Shown: positions 9,115 to 16,902, counted from the first letter of the stretch. The stretch is DNA of 45,355 nt from an uncultured Pelagibacteraceae bacterium (GCA_902519945.1 CABYLY010000002.1:1-45355), one strand, 5' to 3'. Made by a program: numbers and translations. The notes: generated by a model from the letters alone, not told the origin.

Positions 9115-9224
9115 CACTTGCGATTTAAAAATTAACGCATATCTATATAAAATCGATAATTTATTTATTGATACCGAAGTTTTGCCACTTTTTTGTAGTA
9201 TAAGCTTCACTCGGCAGCACTAGT

Positions 9225-10148
9225 ATGAAAAATATTACATCAGGTGCGCTGCCCACCGCAGACATTACTGATAAAAATGTAGCTGCCAAAGCTAGGCTTA
9301 AACTATTCAATCACTACTTAAATCATAAAGTAAATTCTGATAGAACTGTTTTAGAAAATATCATTATTTCATTTAACAAAAAATACAGACCTGACAGGTA
9401 TTTGATTAAATCAAACGAAAATTCAAAAATAAATGATGACTCTTTACAAGACATAAGATCAACAGCTCATTTGATTGTCTGGGAAGCAACTGAAAAATAC
9501 TTGTGGGATACCAATAGTAAAACAAATTTCAAACATAAAGACAAATTTAACTTTTGCGTTTTTGCAAGTAATCAGCTTCAATTTAAACTTAAAACACACT
9601 TAAGACTTTTAAATACAAACAGGATTTGCGGTAAGCTTCCTGACTCTGATAGCACAAGACGTGTATATTCAAAAATACCTGAATTTAAATTTAATAAAAA
9701 ATTTCTTTCTGAAAATGACTATAAATCTATTTCTAAAGAAACTGATATTGAAATAAATGAAATAAAATTAATAGATAAATTTATCAATACAAAAACAGAA
9801 TCTGGTGATGAAGAAATCAATAATCAGGAAAATGATAAAGATAATGAAAATAAATGGGACTTAACTCCATCAAATGAAAATATTGAAGAAAAAGTAAATA
9901 AAAATTTTAATATAGAAAAATTTAATAAAATTAAAAACAATTTTTTAGAATCTCTTCCGCTTCGTGAAAAAGAAATTTTAAATTGCACTAAATTAAGTGA
10001 ATTAGGTACAAACGAAGAATTATCATTAACTAAATTAGGTAAAAAATTTAATATTTCATCAGAAAGAGTAAGACAAATATCTGAGAAAAGTTTTACTGAA
10101 TTGAAAAAAATTTTAATTAAAAATAAAAAAGACTTGGAATTGGAATAA
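9225..10148 (+). CDS. Divergent sigma-70 family factor (RpoH-like)
   Basis: 307 residues. Region-2-like sequence runs from about 75 to 135, with AHLIVWEATEKYLWD and the tryptophan-poor FASNQLQFKLKTHLRLL. A region 2.4-like stretch GKLPDSDSTRRVYSKI (136-151) follows. The C-terminus has the region 4 signature: LPLREKEIL (244-252), then a helix-turn-helix with LTKLGKKFNISSERVRQISEKSF (268-290). This matches RpoH-type sigma factors, but region 2 is weak and an acidic/asparagine-rich linker (about 190-230) separates the two halves. It could steer RNA polymerase to accessory promoters. It stands alone, with 110 bases upstream and about 350 bases to nurA. Confidence 0.68.
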   Translation: MKNITSGALPTADITDKNVAAKARLKLFNHYLNHKVNSDRTVLENIIISFNKKYRPDRYLIKSNENSKINDDSLQDIRSTAHLIVWEATEKYLWDTNSKTNFKHKDKFNFCVFASNQLQFKLKTHLRLLNTNRICGKLPDSDSTRRVYSKIPEFKFNKKFLSENDYKSISKETDIEINEIKLIDKFINTKTESGDEEINNQENDKDNENKWDLTPSNENIEEKVNKNFNIEKFNKIKNNFLESLPLREKEILNCTKLSELGTNEELSLTKLGKKFNISSERVRQISEKSFTELKKILIKNKKDLELE

Positions 10149-10496
10149 TCACGAATATCTCAATAATATGCAAATTAATAACAAACATAAACATAGGAGG
10201 TCTACTTCAAATAATGTAATTAGCTTTAGTAAAAGCAGCTGTCGAGTAGCGGCAACGCCTCGTACCCTTGGCTCCCTTCATTTTCCTTTCTTTCATAACC
10301 AAGGGTCCAACAGCTGCAATACTAAGACTAAAAACAAAATTACAAAAATTCATTTAAGAAGCTTTACTAACAGAAAGTCGTGCTGGGTATTTAAACAAAT
10401 CTTAAAAAGACGATTTAACAAATTTTCAAATAAAAAATTAACTATTCGAACAAATATTCGAGGAACCAAAATTCAATATTTTTGTGGAGGTAAAAT
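10149..10496 (+). other. 348-base stretch before nurA with no convincing gene
   Basis: This stretch lies between the sigma-like gene and the nurA start. It holds a strong AGGAGG at 10195-10200, whose nearest ATG (10214) is followed at once by TAA. It also holds a GC-rich foldable element at 10235-10317. A 110-codon open frame (10168-10500) is present, but its product would contain no Asp or Glu at all and many Arg/Lys/Cys. Its GC-rich part coincides with the fold, so I treat it as non-coding. The stretch may be a structured 5' leader of the nurA-herA transcript or carry a separate small RNA gene. Confidence 0.4.
10235..10317 (+). ncRNA. Candidate structured RNA with three-way junction
   Basis: Three perfect helices nest into a three-way junction. 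The outer stem GCAGCTGT (10235-10242) pairs with ACAGCTGC (10310-10317). Inside it, CGAG-TA-GCG / CGC-CTCG (10243-10262) closes on a GCAA loop, a GNRA tetraloop, with TA as a bulge. Next, ACCCTTGG (10264-10271) pairs with CCAAGGGT (10299-10306) around a pyrimidine-rich loop. The segment is far richer in GC than its surroundings. It matches no riboswitch, tmRNA, SRP or 6S RNA motif I know. It could be a cis-acting leader of nurA-herA, an independent small RNA, or an inserted palindromic element. The strand is assumed from the neighbouring genes. Confidence 0.5.
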
Positions 10497-11797
10497 TTGA
10501 AACAAATAATCAATAACAATTCATCTTTATTTTCTAATTTTATTAAAAATTCAATCAAAGCTCCTTCACCTAAGGTGCAACAGAATTTTATGAAAGTTAC
10601 CTCAGAACTAGTTGAGGTTATAAAAAAATTCTAGAAACCGAAAAATTAATTTTTGATGTCAGTTATGAAGGTAAAAAATATTGGGAAAATGCAAAAAAAC
10701 ATAAATTTGCATTTGTTGATGGTGGTGCTTACAGCAGCTTTTTATCTAGTTCAGCTCCTTTTGCAATTAGAGCGAACACCTATATAGTAAAACCTGATGA
10801 ATTACTTGAACGAAGAGAATTATTTAGAGAGACAGTAAAATTTGTTGGAAATCTATATGATCCAGAAAAAAACCTTTATGATTTAGATGAAGATCCTTAT
10901 GAGGATAATCAACTTCTTACCAAAAAAAAGGATGCTGCAAGAATTACATTTGAGACAGCTGCAGTTGCTAGACATGTTTATGAAAATGAAAAATTCGAAT
11001 ATTTATTATTGCACGGGCCATTACAAACTCCAATTATGCCATTTAGTGGACCAGAATTCCCGTTATTTAAAAAGGAAGTAATAAAATATATTTTGCCATT
11101 CTTCAAAAAAAAAGAGATTAATGACCAAGACAGACATTTTATCAACGTCTATTTAAATTCTATTAACTATATCAAAAAAGCTAAATTCAATATTTTTGGC
11201 ATTGTAGAAAAAACAGGCTCTACAATCTATTTAAGAAATCTTTTATATCGTGCCAAACAAAAAAAATTAATTGATGATGTCATTTTTGATAAAACAATTA
11301 GCTTAATCAAACGATATAAAATAAATGATGCAACTTTATTTGAATTAATTTTATCAGATTGTCAGGCCCTAAAACCTTTAGAAGTAGAAAAACAAATTCC
11401 ATCTAAAGCGTGGGGTGATTGGGAAGAACAAATGAATAATTTCCCAAAAGTATTTATTGGCTATTTAAGAACTAATAAAAATCAAAGCCCAATAAGAATC
11501 GAGTCTCTAAATAATCCAAAAAAACTTCATAAAGATTATGAGTACATTTTAGCTACAAGTAAATTACTACCAAATTATGGTTTTCCAGCAGGTCTTGATG
11601 TAATAGACAAAGCTGCAAGAATTCATTCTTGGCTTGGTAAAGCAGCTAAAGGATATTATCAAAAATATTATTTAAATCTTGCTCTAAACTCTAAAGATCC
11701 AACAACAATTATTTCAGCACTGAAATCTATTTCAGATGGTGGAAGAAAATTTAAAAACAGACCAAAAGCAGGGAGGCTTTCAATAAATGCTAGATAA
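10497..11797 (+). CDS. nurA: NurA-like 5'-3' nuclease, frame broken at an A7 run
   Basis: Translation probably starts at TTG 10497, six bases after GGAGG (10486-10490). This frame ends at TAG 10632, but the protein continues in the -1 frame from the A7 run at 10622-10628 to 11797. Joined there, it has about 433 residues. NurA-like marks are FAFVDGG (motif I, catalytic Asp), EYLLLHGPLQTPIMPFSGPEF, and a C-terminal YGFPAGLDVIDKAARI. In the second motif the usual aspartate before GPL/GSL appears as histidine. NurA resects DNA ends with the HerA translocase, whose gene follows with an 11-base overlap. The break may be programmed frameshifting, a real mutation or a homopolymer error; one added A restores the frame. 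Confidence 0.72.
10622..10634 (+). other. A_AAA_AAA slippery heptamer followed by in-frame TAG
   Basis: In the nurA start frame the codons run ATA AAA AAA TTC TAG. The seven adenines at 10622-10628 form the canonical -1 slippery pattern X_XXY_YYZ, and a stop follows two codons later (10632-10634). After a -1 slip the frame reads AAA AAA ATT CTA and stays open for 1.17 kb through the NurA domain. No obvious strong downstream hairpin is visible directly after the site. A lost A in a run of eight would give the same picture. Confidence 0.55.
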
Positions 11798-13514
11798 AAA
11801 AATAACAGAACCTTGGACATCAATTGGAACTATATTGGGTCAGCCAGTTATAGACAGTTACACATTTTACCTAAAAAAATACAAAGCAAAAAAAGGTGAT
11901 ATTGTTGCTGCTGAAGCAAAACTACCTACTGGAGAAGGTAAGGTTATTGATGTAATTGTTTGGGGAAGAATAACAGAAATTATTTCCTCAAACGATTTTT
12001 TACCTAATGAAGCAACCAAAGAGCTCACAGAGGAAAATATCAATATTCAAGATACTATCTTGCCACTCACAAAAAATGACTCTATTTGTATGGTAACAAA
12101 TCTTGGTTATACTAAAAACCAGGTTGGTGAAAAAATGCTTTTATTACCAATCAATTATCCGGTAGCTCCTGGAGGAACAATAAAATATCCTGCCAAAAAA
12201 GATTTGGCTTCTCTATTAAACTCAGAAATGAACTCCAAAAATCCAATTTTGATTGGTAAACTTGTTGCTCGAGAAGACATAGATGTATTTGTATCTGCAG
12301 ATAATATGGTAAGCCGACACGTTCTAGTGATTGGAATGACCGGTTCAGGAAAGAGTGTAGCTACAAGACGTCTGATGAGAGAATTGATGCACAAAGATTA
12401 TCCAATTCTTATTATTGATCCTCATGGAGATTATTTAGGCATTGTTAAACAAGCTAAAAAATTATTTCCTAAACATGCAATTAAATTATTTTATCCAAAA
12501 ATTTCCGCTCCATCTAATAACAAGGAAGTAATATTTGCACTTATAGAAAAGCTTGGAAAAAAACTGACTGATCCTCAATATGATTTCTTAAATTGGTTAT
12601 TGGACAACATTCCTTATGAGTCGGGACAAAATTTAATGGATTATATTAATGTATTGATTGATAGAGCTAATACAGCTGCAGCAAATAAGAGAAATAAGTC
12701 TTCCGCTGGAATGAATGGGATTGGGAACACTGGCGCTACTACTATGGGGGTTGTAGCAAGAAGTTTAAGAGTTGTTCAATCTAAACTTAAAAAAATGGAA
12801 AAAGACAACAAAGAAAATATGGAAAAATTCCCACACTTAAAATTTGAGGAATTACCAGATTCTTACTCACAACCAGAAAATATTATCTCAAAGTCACAAG
12901 TATCTATCCTCTATTTAAAAGGCTATGAAAGTCTTCCTTCAAGTACAATTGTTTCTATACTACTTGAAAACCTTTTTAATCACAGGTCTGCTGGTAACAA
13001 AACTATACCACCTTTTTTCACAATTGTAGAAGAAGCCCAAAATTTCATACCTTCTAGAGCTGAAGGACAAGATGGGTATCCGTCAGTTGAAACAATAAAA
13101 AAAATATCAACTGAAGGAAGAAAGTTTGGTGTGGGTTTAATGATTGTAACTCAAAGGCCATATAAATTGGATGAGACAGTATGCAGTCAGATGAACTCTT
13201 ACATTATCCTAAGATTAAAAAATGAAAGAGATCAAAGATTTGTAAAGAATACAATGGAAAATTGGGATGATGAAGTTGCAAGACAGCTACCTAATTTTGC
13301 TAATGGTCAGGGTATTGTATCCGGTCAAATTACCAATCTTCCATTAACAGTAAAAATAAAGTTTGATGCTGATTTAGTAAACTCAGACCTAGGTGATGAA
13401 AACTTTATTAATGACGTACAAAATTGGAAAGATACCGAAATAACAAAGAAGAAAAAAAGTTTTTACAAAAATTTTGATAAAATATTTAAATCTGATCAGA
13501 GGAGACCTAATTGA
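11787..13514 (+). CDS. herA: HerA-like DNA translocase / helicase ATPase
   Basis: 575 residues of the HerA/FtsK superfamily. An N-terminal beta-barrel (HAS-barrel-like, about 8-130) is followed by the RecA-like motor. Visible motifs are Walker A GMTGSGKS (183-190), the characteristic LIIDPHGDY (208-216), Walker B TIVEEAQNF (412-420), an arginine-finger-type EGRKFGVG (443-450) and sensor TQRP (455-458). HerA forms a hexamer that pumps DNA and feeds NurA during end resection; bacterial HerA proteins also serve in phage-defence complexes. The ATG overlaps the nurA end by 11 bases, so the two are coupled. TGA overlaps the next TTG start by 4 bases. Confidence 0.85.
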   Translation: MLDKKITEPWTSIGTILGQPVIDSYTFYLKKYKAKKGDIVAAEAKLPTGEGKVIDVIVWGRITEIISSNDFLPNEATKELTEENINIQDTILPLTKNDSICMVTNLGYTKNQVGEKMLLLPINYPVAPGGTIKYPAKKDLASLLNSEMNSKNPILIGKLVAREDIDVFVSADNMVSRHVLVIGMTGSGKSVATRRLMRELMHKDYPILIIDPHGDYLGIVKQAKKLFPKHAIKLFYPKISAPSNNKEVIFALIEKLGKKLTDPQYDFLNWLLDNIPYESGQNLMDYINVLIDRANTAAANKRNKSSAGMNGIGNTGATTMGVVARSLRVVQSKLKKMEKDNKENMEKFPHLKFEELPDSYSQPENIISKSQVSILYLKGYESLPSSTIVSILLENLFNHRSAGNKTIPPFFTIVEEAQNFIPSRAEGQDGYPSVETIKKISTEGRKFGVGLMIVTQRPYKLDETVCSQMNSYIILRLKNERDQRFVKNTMENWDDEVARQLPNFANGQGIVSGQITNLPLTVKIKFDADLVNSDLGDENFINDVQNWKDTEITKKKKSFYKNFDKIFKSDQRRPN

Positions 13515-13837
13515 TTGCAGATCCTTTACTGCTTAAAGCAATGTTATTTGCTGCAAAAGCTACATTAATTTTTCAAGCATGCTTAATATTTTACTTTTTT
13601 GGAAAAGATGAAAAGGTTCCTTATGCAGCTAGGAATATATTTTTTGTATTAGCTAATGCAGGATGTTTGTTTTTAGCAAGTGGTATAATTCAAGAAAACT
13701 CTTTCTTAATCAAGTGTGGTATTTTTATCTTAATAGCTCAAGGTATGATTGATGCTCATTTCATCTTAGCAAGATACGAAAGAATTAAGAAAATTGAAAA
13801 GGAAATAGAAAATGAAAAATCAGATGCAAAAAAATAA
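13511..13837 (+). CDS. Small three-helix membrane protein, unknown function
   Basis: 108 residues starting at a TTG that overlaps the herA stop (TTGA), which argues for translational coupling. Three hydrophobic segments are visible (about residues 11-29, 41-60 and 64-85). A lysine/glutamate-rich cytoplasmic tail (KIEKEIENEKSDAKK) follows. I recognise no family. It shares a transcript with nurA-herA and with five further small genes. A tie between the HerA-NurA machinery and the membrane is possible but rests on position alone. Confidence 0.7.
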   Translation: MIADPLLLKAMLFAAKATLIFQACLIFYFFGKDEKVPYAARNIFFVLANAGCLFLASGIIQENSFLIKCGIFILIAQGMIDAHFILARYERIKKIEKEIENEKSDAKK

Positions 13838-14009
13838 ACTTCTAATTCAATGTCCTGCTTGTGAAGGCTCCAAAAAGGTAAAAAATGTGAAAACAATAAT
13901 TCAAATTGGAAAGTTTTATCTTGGTAAAGAAGTAATGGAAGAATGTAAACTTTGTTCCGAAAAAACTTTAAAACAAGTATTTGAATTTGACGGAGATACA
14001 CTTCATTAA
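13812..14009 (+). CDS. Small zinc-ribbon protein
   Basis: 65 residues. Two CxxC knuckles, CPAC (residues 14-17) and CKLC (45-48), are spaced like a rubredoxin- or DnaJ-type zinc ribbon, with a short basic segment between them. The ATG lies inside the tail of the preceding membrane-protein gene (26-base overlap in another frame). The stop overlaps the next start by one base (TAATG). The product is likely a zinc-bound nucleic-acid- or protein-binding module. No specific function can be given. Confidence 0.68.
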   Translation: MKNQMQKNKLLIQCPACEGSKKVKNVKTIIQIGKFYLGKEVMEECKLCSEKTLKQVFEFDGDTLH

Positions 14010-14290
14010 TGACAAAAGTTATTTCTATAGATGATATGGAAATTGAATTTGAAAAACAAAATTCTGAAAGTTCATGTAAATGGTGTGTTTATATTCGTGT
14101 GAGAAAAAAAGATAAAGATCAGTTATTATTTATGTTCAAAACTAATCACAAACCTTTGACCAGATTTACATACAACTCAGGAAACGTTGTAACAAAATCA
14201 AAAAAAACACTGTCCGAAATTTTAAGTAATACTATGGAAGGCATAGAAGAACTAAAAACAATAGAAAAAAATATTAATGATGAAAAATAA
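14009..14290 (+). CDS. Unknown 93-residue protein
   Basis: A cytoplasmic, mixed alpha/beta-looking protein with a conserved-looking core SSCKWCVYIRVRKKDKDQLLFMF and a lysine-rich C-terminal helix. No signal peptide or membrane segment is visible, and I recognise no family. It overlaps the zinc-ribbon gene by one base and the following secreted-protein gene by 14 bases. Tight packing and typical AT-rich codon use support it as a real gene in the herA-nurA transcript. Confidence 0.65.
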   Translation: MTKVISIDDMEIEFEKQNSESSCKWCVYIRVRKKDKDQLLFMFKTNHKPLTRFTYNSGNVVTKSKKTLSEILSNTMEGIEELKTIEKNINDEK

Positions 14291-14861
14291 AATTAGTCAT
14301 TATATTTTTTTTTTATCAATAATTTTCATTTTCTCGCTACTTATAAATTATAAAAATTTATCTAAGGCTGATGAAAAATGGACTATAAAAAAGTTTGAAA
14401 AACTCACATATGCAAAAGTGTCAGGCGAAATTCAACACGGGGATGCTTTAAGTTTTTTTATTCTTGCAGAAGACAATTGTAATAAAATTTGGAATACATT
14501 TACATTTTTAACTTTTGAAAAACCAGGTGATATAAAACAACTTTTACATAAACATTTACCAATAAGATTAAATGGTCTAGATCTCACAGCCAAAGTTGAA
14601 GATATCAAATCTTTCTCCAGAGGTTATAAAGTAATGTTTAGTTTGGGTGTGTTTCCTATTAGGGATTATGTATATTTTTTAAATGAATTTTATATAGAGG
14701 AAAAAAAATATGAAATTGAAATTGTTGACGGGATTAATTTTAAGGCTGAAAAATATTTTGATATCCGTTTAAATAATTGGAAATTAGAAAATCTTGTTGT
14801 TTCAATTTCTAAAGCTAATAAACTGTGTAAAGAGATCATTACTAATACTGAAAAATTATAA
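14277..14861 (+). CDS. Exported or membrane-anchored protein, unknown function
   Basis: 194 residues. A basic start (MMKNK) and a strongly hydrophobic stretch (about residues 9-25) form a signal peptide or signal anchor. The remaining, probably periplasmic, part begins near ADEKWTIKKFEKLTYAKVSGEI and ends with NLVVSISKANKLCKEIITNTEKL. Two cysteines (in EDNCNK and KLCKE) could form a disulfide. The family is unknown. Either of the two adjacent ATGs (14277 or 14280) could start it. It sits in the string of small overlapping genes downstream of herA. Confidence 0.65.
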   Translation: MMKNKISHYIFFLSIIFIFSLLINYKNLSKADEKWTIKKFEKLTYAKVSGEIQHGDALSFFILAEDNCNKIWNTFTFLTFEKPGDIKQLLHKHLPIRLNGLDLTAKVEDIKSFSRGYKVMFSLGVFPIRDYVYFLNEFYIEEKKYEIEIVDGINFKAEKYFDIRLNNWKLENLVVSISKANKLCKEIITNTEKL

Positions 14862-14864
14862 TTT

Positions 14865-15041
14865 ATGAAAAAAAAAAGAATAAAGGAACCAAAACAAAAC
14901 GGCCTTACCATGAAGCAAATTCAAGGATATATCAAAAGTGCTAAAGGTAGTAAAAAACTCTATTGGAAGGGTAGAAGAGACTCTTTTAAAGGTTCAATGA
15001 GATATCAAGATTGGTTGTTGTCATTAAAAAATAAAAAATAA
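14865..15041 (+). CDS. Very small basic protein (58 residues)
   Basis: An ATG three bases after the preceding stop opens a 58-codon gene. The product is highly basic: MKKKRIKEP, then MKQIQGYIKSAKGSKKLYW and KGSMRYQDWLLSLKNKK. Three tryptophan/tyrosine-containing blocks give it a protein-like rather than random composition. It may bind nucleic acid, but no family is recognised. The next small gene begins three bases after its stop, continuing the same tight spacing. Confidence 0.55.
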   Translation: MKKKRIKEPKQNGLTMKQIQGYIKSAKGSKKLYWKGRRDSFKGSMRYQDWLLSLKNKK

Positions 15042-15043
15042 AT

Positions 15044-15175
15044 ATGGATATTATTTTTTTGTTTAAAGTACTTTTTTTTTTAGGTTCAATTATTGCTTTA
15101 TATGCTGTTGTAAGAAATCTAAATATAATCAAAATTATTCTTATTTATTTTAAAGATAAATTACTTGGAAAGTAG
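15044..15175 (+). CDS. Single-span membrane micropeptide (43 residues)
   Basis: An ATG three bases after the previous stop encodes a 43-residue peptide. It has one long hydrophobic segment (MDIIFLFKVLFFLGSIIALY) and a basic C-terminal tail (IYFKDKLLGK), consistent with an inner-membrane micropeptide oriented by its positive end. Its last 15 bases overlap the end of the convergent hisG. Support comes from spacing and composition only. Confidence 0.42.
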   Translation: MDIIFLFKVLFFLGSIIALYAVVRNLNIIKIILIYFKDKLLGK

Positions 15176-15847
15176 TCTAATCAAGTTTTTTAATCCCTTC
15201 CTTTTACTGTTTTTCTTTGAAATGAAAATACAAGCTTGAGATTTTAAGATTTCTCCATCTTTCAATATACGTAAGTTATTTGCCTTAAGAGTTTCACCTG
15301 TAGATGTTATGTCTGTAATTAATTCAGCTGAACCAGTAAAAGGGTACGCCTCGGTTGCCCCCAAACTTTCGATCAATTTAAATTGGGTAACACCTTTTGA
15401 AAATAAAAAATCCCTAGTTAAATTTGGATACTTAGTTGCAACCCTTAATCTTTTTTTCTTTTTATCTCTAAATTCAAATGCAATTTCTTCTAGGTCAGCA
15501 ATTGTTTGAACATCAATCCAGGGATCTGGTATAGCTACAACTAAATTAGCTTTTCCAAAATTAAGTTTTTTGACAACATTTATCTTGTTTCGAGTATTTA
15601 TCTCACTCTCTTTTAATAAATCAAAACCGGAAAAACCAATATCTAAAGAGCCATCTCCCAATCTTTCAATAATTTCTCTAGCGTGCAAATATAAAATTTT
15701 TATATTTGATTTATTTTTTATTGAACCTATCAAATCTCTTTCCCCTCGCTCAGAAATAAGCTTTAACTTTTTTTTTTGAAAAATATCTAAAATTCCAATT
15801 TTCAAACGTCCTTTACTAGGAATCCCAATGTTTATTAAATCTTTCAT
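15161..15847 (-). CDS. hisG: ATP phosphoribosyltransferase, short form
   Basis: First enzyme of histidine synthesis: joins ATP and PRPP to give phosphoribosyl-ATP. At 228 residues it is the short (HisGS) form that needs the HisZ regulatory subunit, whose gene lies directly upstream with a 4-base overlap. Visible features are IGIPSKGRL at the N-terminus, DIGFSGFDLL, and the PRPP-binding segment YPFTGSAELITDITSTGET. Lacking the C-terminal regulatory domain, it is expected to be feedback-controlled by histidine through HisZ. It is the last gene of the tRNA-His-hisS-hisZ-hisG block. Confidence 0.94.
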   Translation of the reverse strand: MKDLINIGIPSKGRLKIGILDIFQKKKLKLISERGERDLIGSIKNKSNIKILYLHAREIIERLGDGSLDIGFSGFDLLKESEINTRNKINVVKKLNFGKANLVVAIPDPWIDVQTIADLEEIAFEFRDKKKKRLRVATKYPNLTRDFLFSKGVTQFKLIESLGATEAYPFTGSAELITDITSTGETLKANNLRILKDGEILKSQACIFISKKNSKRKGLKNLIRLLSK

Positions 15848-16902
15848 TGCTTATAATTAAAATTAAAAGCTGCTCCGACAGCTGGTACCTGCTTTTTTGA
15901 GCCAAGATCGGAAATTAATTTGTCATAACGACCACCATTACAACAATTAATAATTTTCGACTTTGATTTGATGTCTATTTTAAAAACTATGCCAGTGTAA
16001 TATTCTAATTGTCTACCAAAGGCACTTGAGAAAACTACATTTAATTTAGATATTTTGTTTTTTGAGATAGGAAAATATTTCTGATCAACAAAAAGATTTA
16101 TTTTATGTTTTTTAAAAAATTTATTTAACTCCTTTGCAGCTTTATTTATTGGACATTTAATTTTCAAAAACTCTTTGATAATTTTTGATGTATTGCTTCC
16201 TTTACTTGCTCTTCTTGGGTCCTTAATCTTATTATCAAACCTTTCTAAAATTTCTTTTAATGTTCTACCTGCAACAATAGATGATTGATCATCCTTTAAC
16301 ATTCTTAAATATCGTCTTTTATCAACTTCAACAATAGTTGGATCTACATCAGAATTTGTCTCTAATCTTTTTAGTAAATCACCGAAATAATCTTCTCGCC
16401 AAAAATGTCTTGTAAGTCTTAATTTCCATCTTTTCGGTATATCTAATTTAGATATTAGAAGATTGAAAATTTCCACATTACCAATGGTGAGTGTGCCAGT
16501 TGAGTATTTTAAATTTTTTAGCGATTTAATTGATGTGCTTATTATTTCTTTGTCATCATTTTTTTCATCTTTTGATCCTATAATCTCAAAACCAACCTGA
16601 TTTCGGATTATAGAGTCCTTTTTATTTTGAGATTTTCTATAAGCCTGTCCGCTATAAAATATTTTTTCTTTGCCTTTTAAATTGTTTTCTAAATATCGAA
16701 GACAGGACACAATGGTAAGGTCAGGTCTCAAACATAATTCATTACCTGTCTGATCTGTAAATGAAAAAATAAATTTTCTAAAACTTTCACCGGACCTTTG
16801 AACTATGTGATTAGTCTCAATAACTGACGGTAATTCAATATATTTAAATCCTTTAGACTGAACTGATCTAAGGATTTTGTTAGATAAATTTTTTGATTTC
16901 AT
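15844..16902 (-). CDS. hisZ: ATP phosphoribosyltransferase regulatory subunit
   Basis: 352 residues resembling the catalytic core of histidyl-tRNA synthetase without its anticodon-binding domain. LRPDLTIVSCLRYLE matches class II motif 2 surroundings, and GRQLEYYTGIVFKI resembles the HisRS histidine A region. A conserved-looking GGRYDKLISDLG lies near the C-terminus. HisZ binds histidine and activates the short-form HisG in a hetero-octamer. It lies between hisS (23-base overlap) and hisG (4-base overlap). The adjacent hisS is the true synthetase, which separates the two paralogues cleanly. Confidence 0.9.
   Translation of the reverse strand: MKSKNLSNKILRSVQSKGFKYIELPSVIETNHIVQRSGESFRKFIFSFTDQTGNELCLRPDLTIVSCLRYLENNLKGKEKIFYSGQAYRKSQNKKDSIIRNQVGFEIIGSKDEKNDDKEIISTSIKSLKNLKYSTGTLTIGNVEIFNLLISKLDIPKRWKLRLTRHFWREDYFGDLLKRLETNSDVDPTIVEVDKRRYLRMLKDDQSSIVAGRTLKEILERFDNKIKDPRRASKGSNTSKIIKEFLKIKCPINKAAKELNKFFKKHKINLFVDQKYFPISKNKISKLNVVFSSAFGRQLEYYTGIVFKIDIKSKSKIINCCNGGRYDKLISDLGSKKQVPAVGAAFNFNYKQ

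Noticed and set aside
10195-10219. Start-stop minigene (AGGAGG followed by ATG TAA)
   Set aside because: The spacing from Shine-Dalgarno to ATG is about 13 bases, too long for efficient initiation; it is probably coincidental or part of an RNA leader.
10235-10317. Integron attC site
   Set aside because: GTTGGAC matches the core consensus on the minus strand, but the complementary core is missing at the other end in the needed orientation, and no integrase is nearby.
10149-10496. Permuted (two-piece) tmRNA
   Set aside because: No T-arm with encoded CCA and no plausible tag-peptide frame ending in alanines could be found.
10168-10500. 110-codon open frame between the sigma gene and nurA
   Set aside because: The product has no Asp or Glu, is very rich in Arg/Lys/Cys, and its GC-rich part coincides with a perfect RNA fold. 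Only the ACGAATATCT-N7-ATG context favours it, which is too little.
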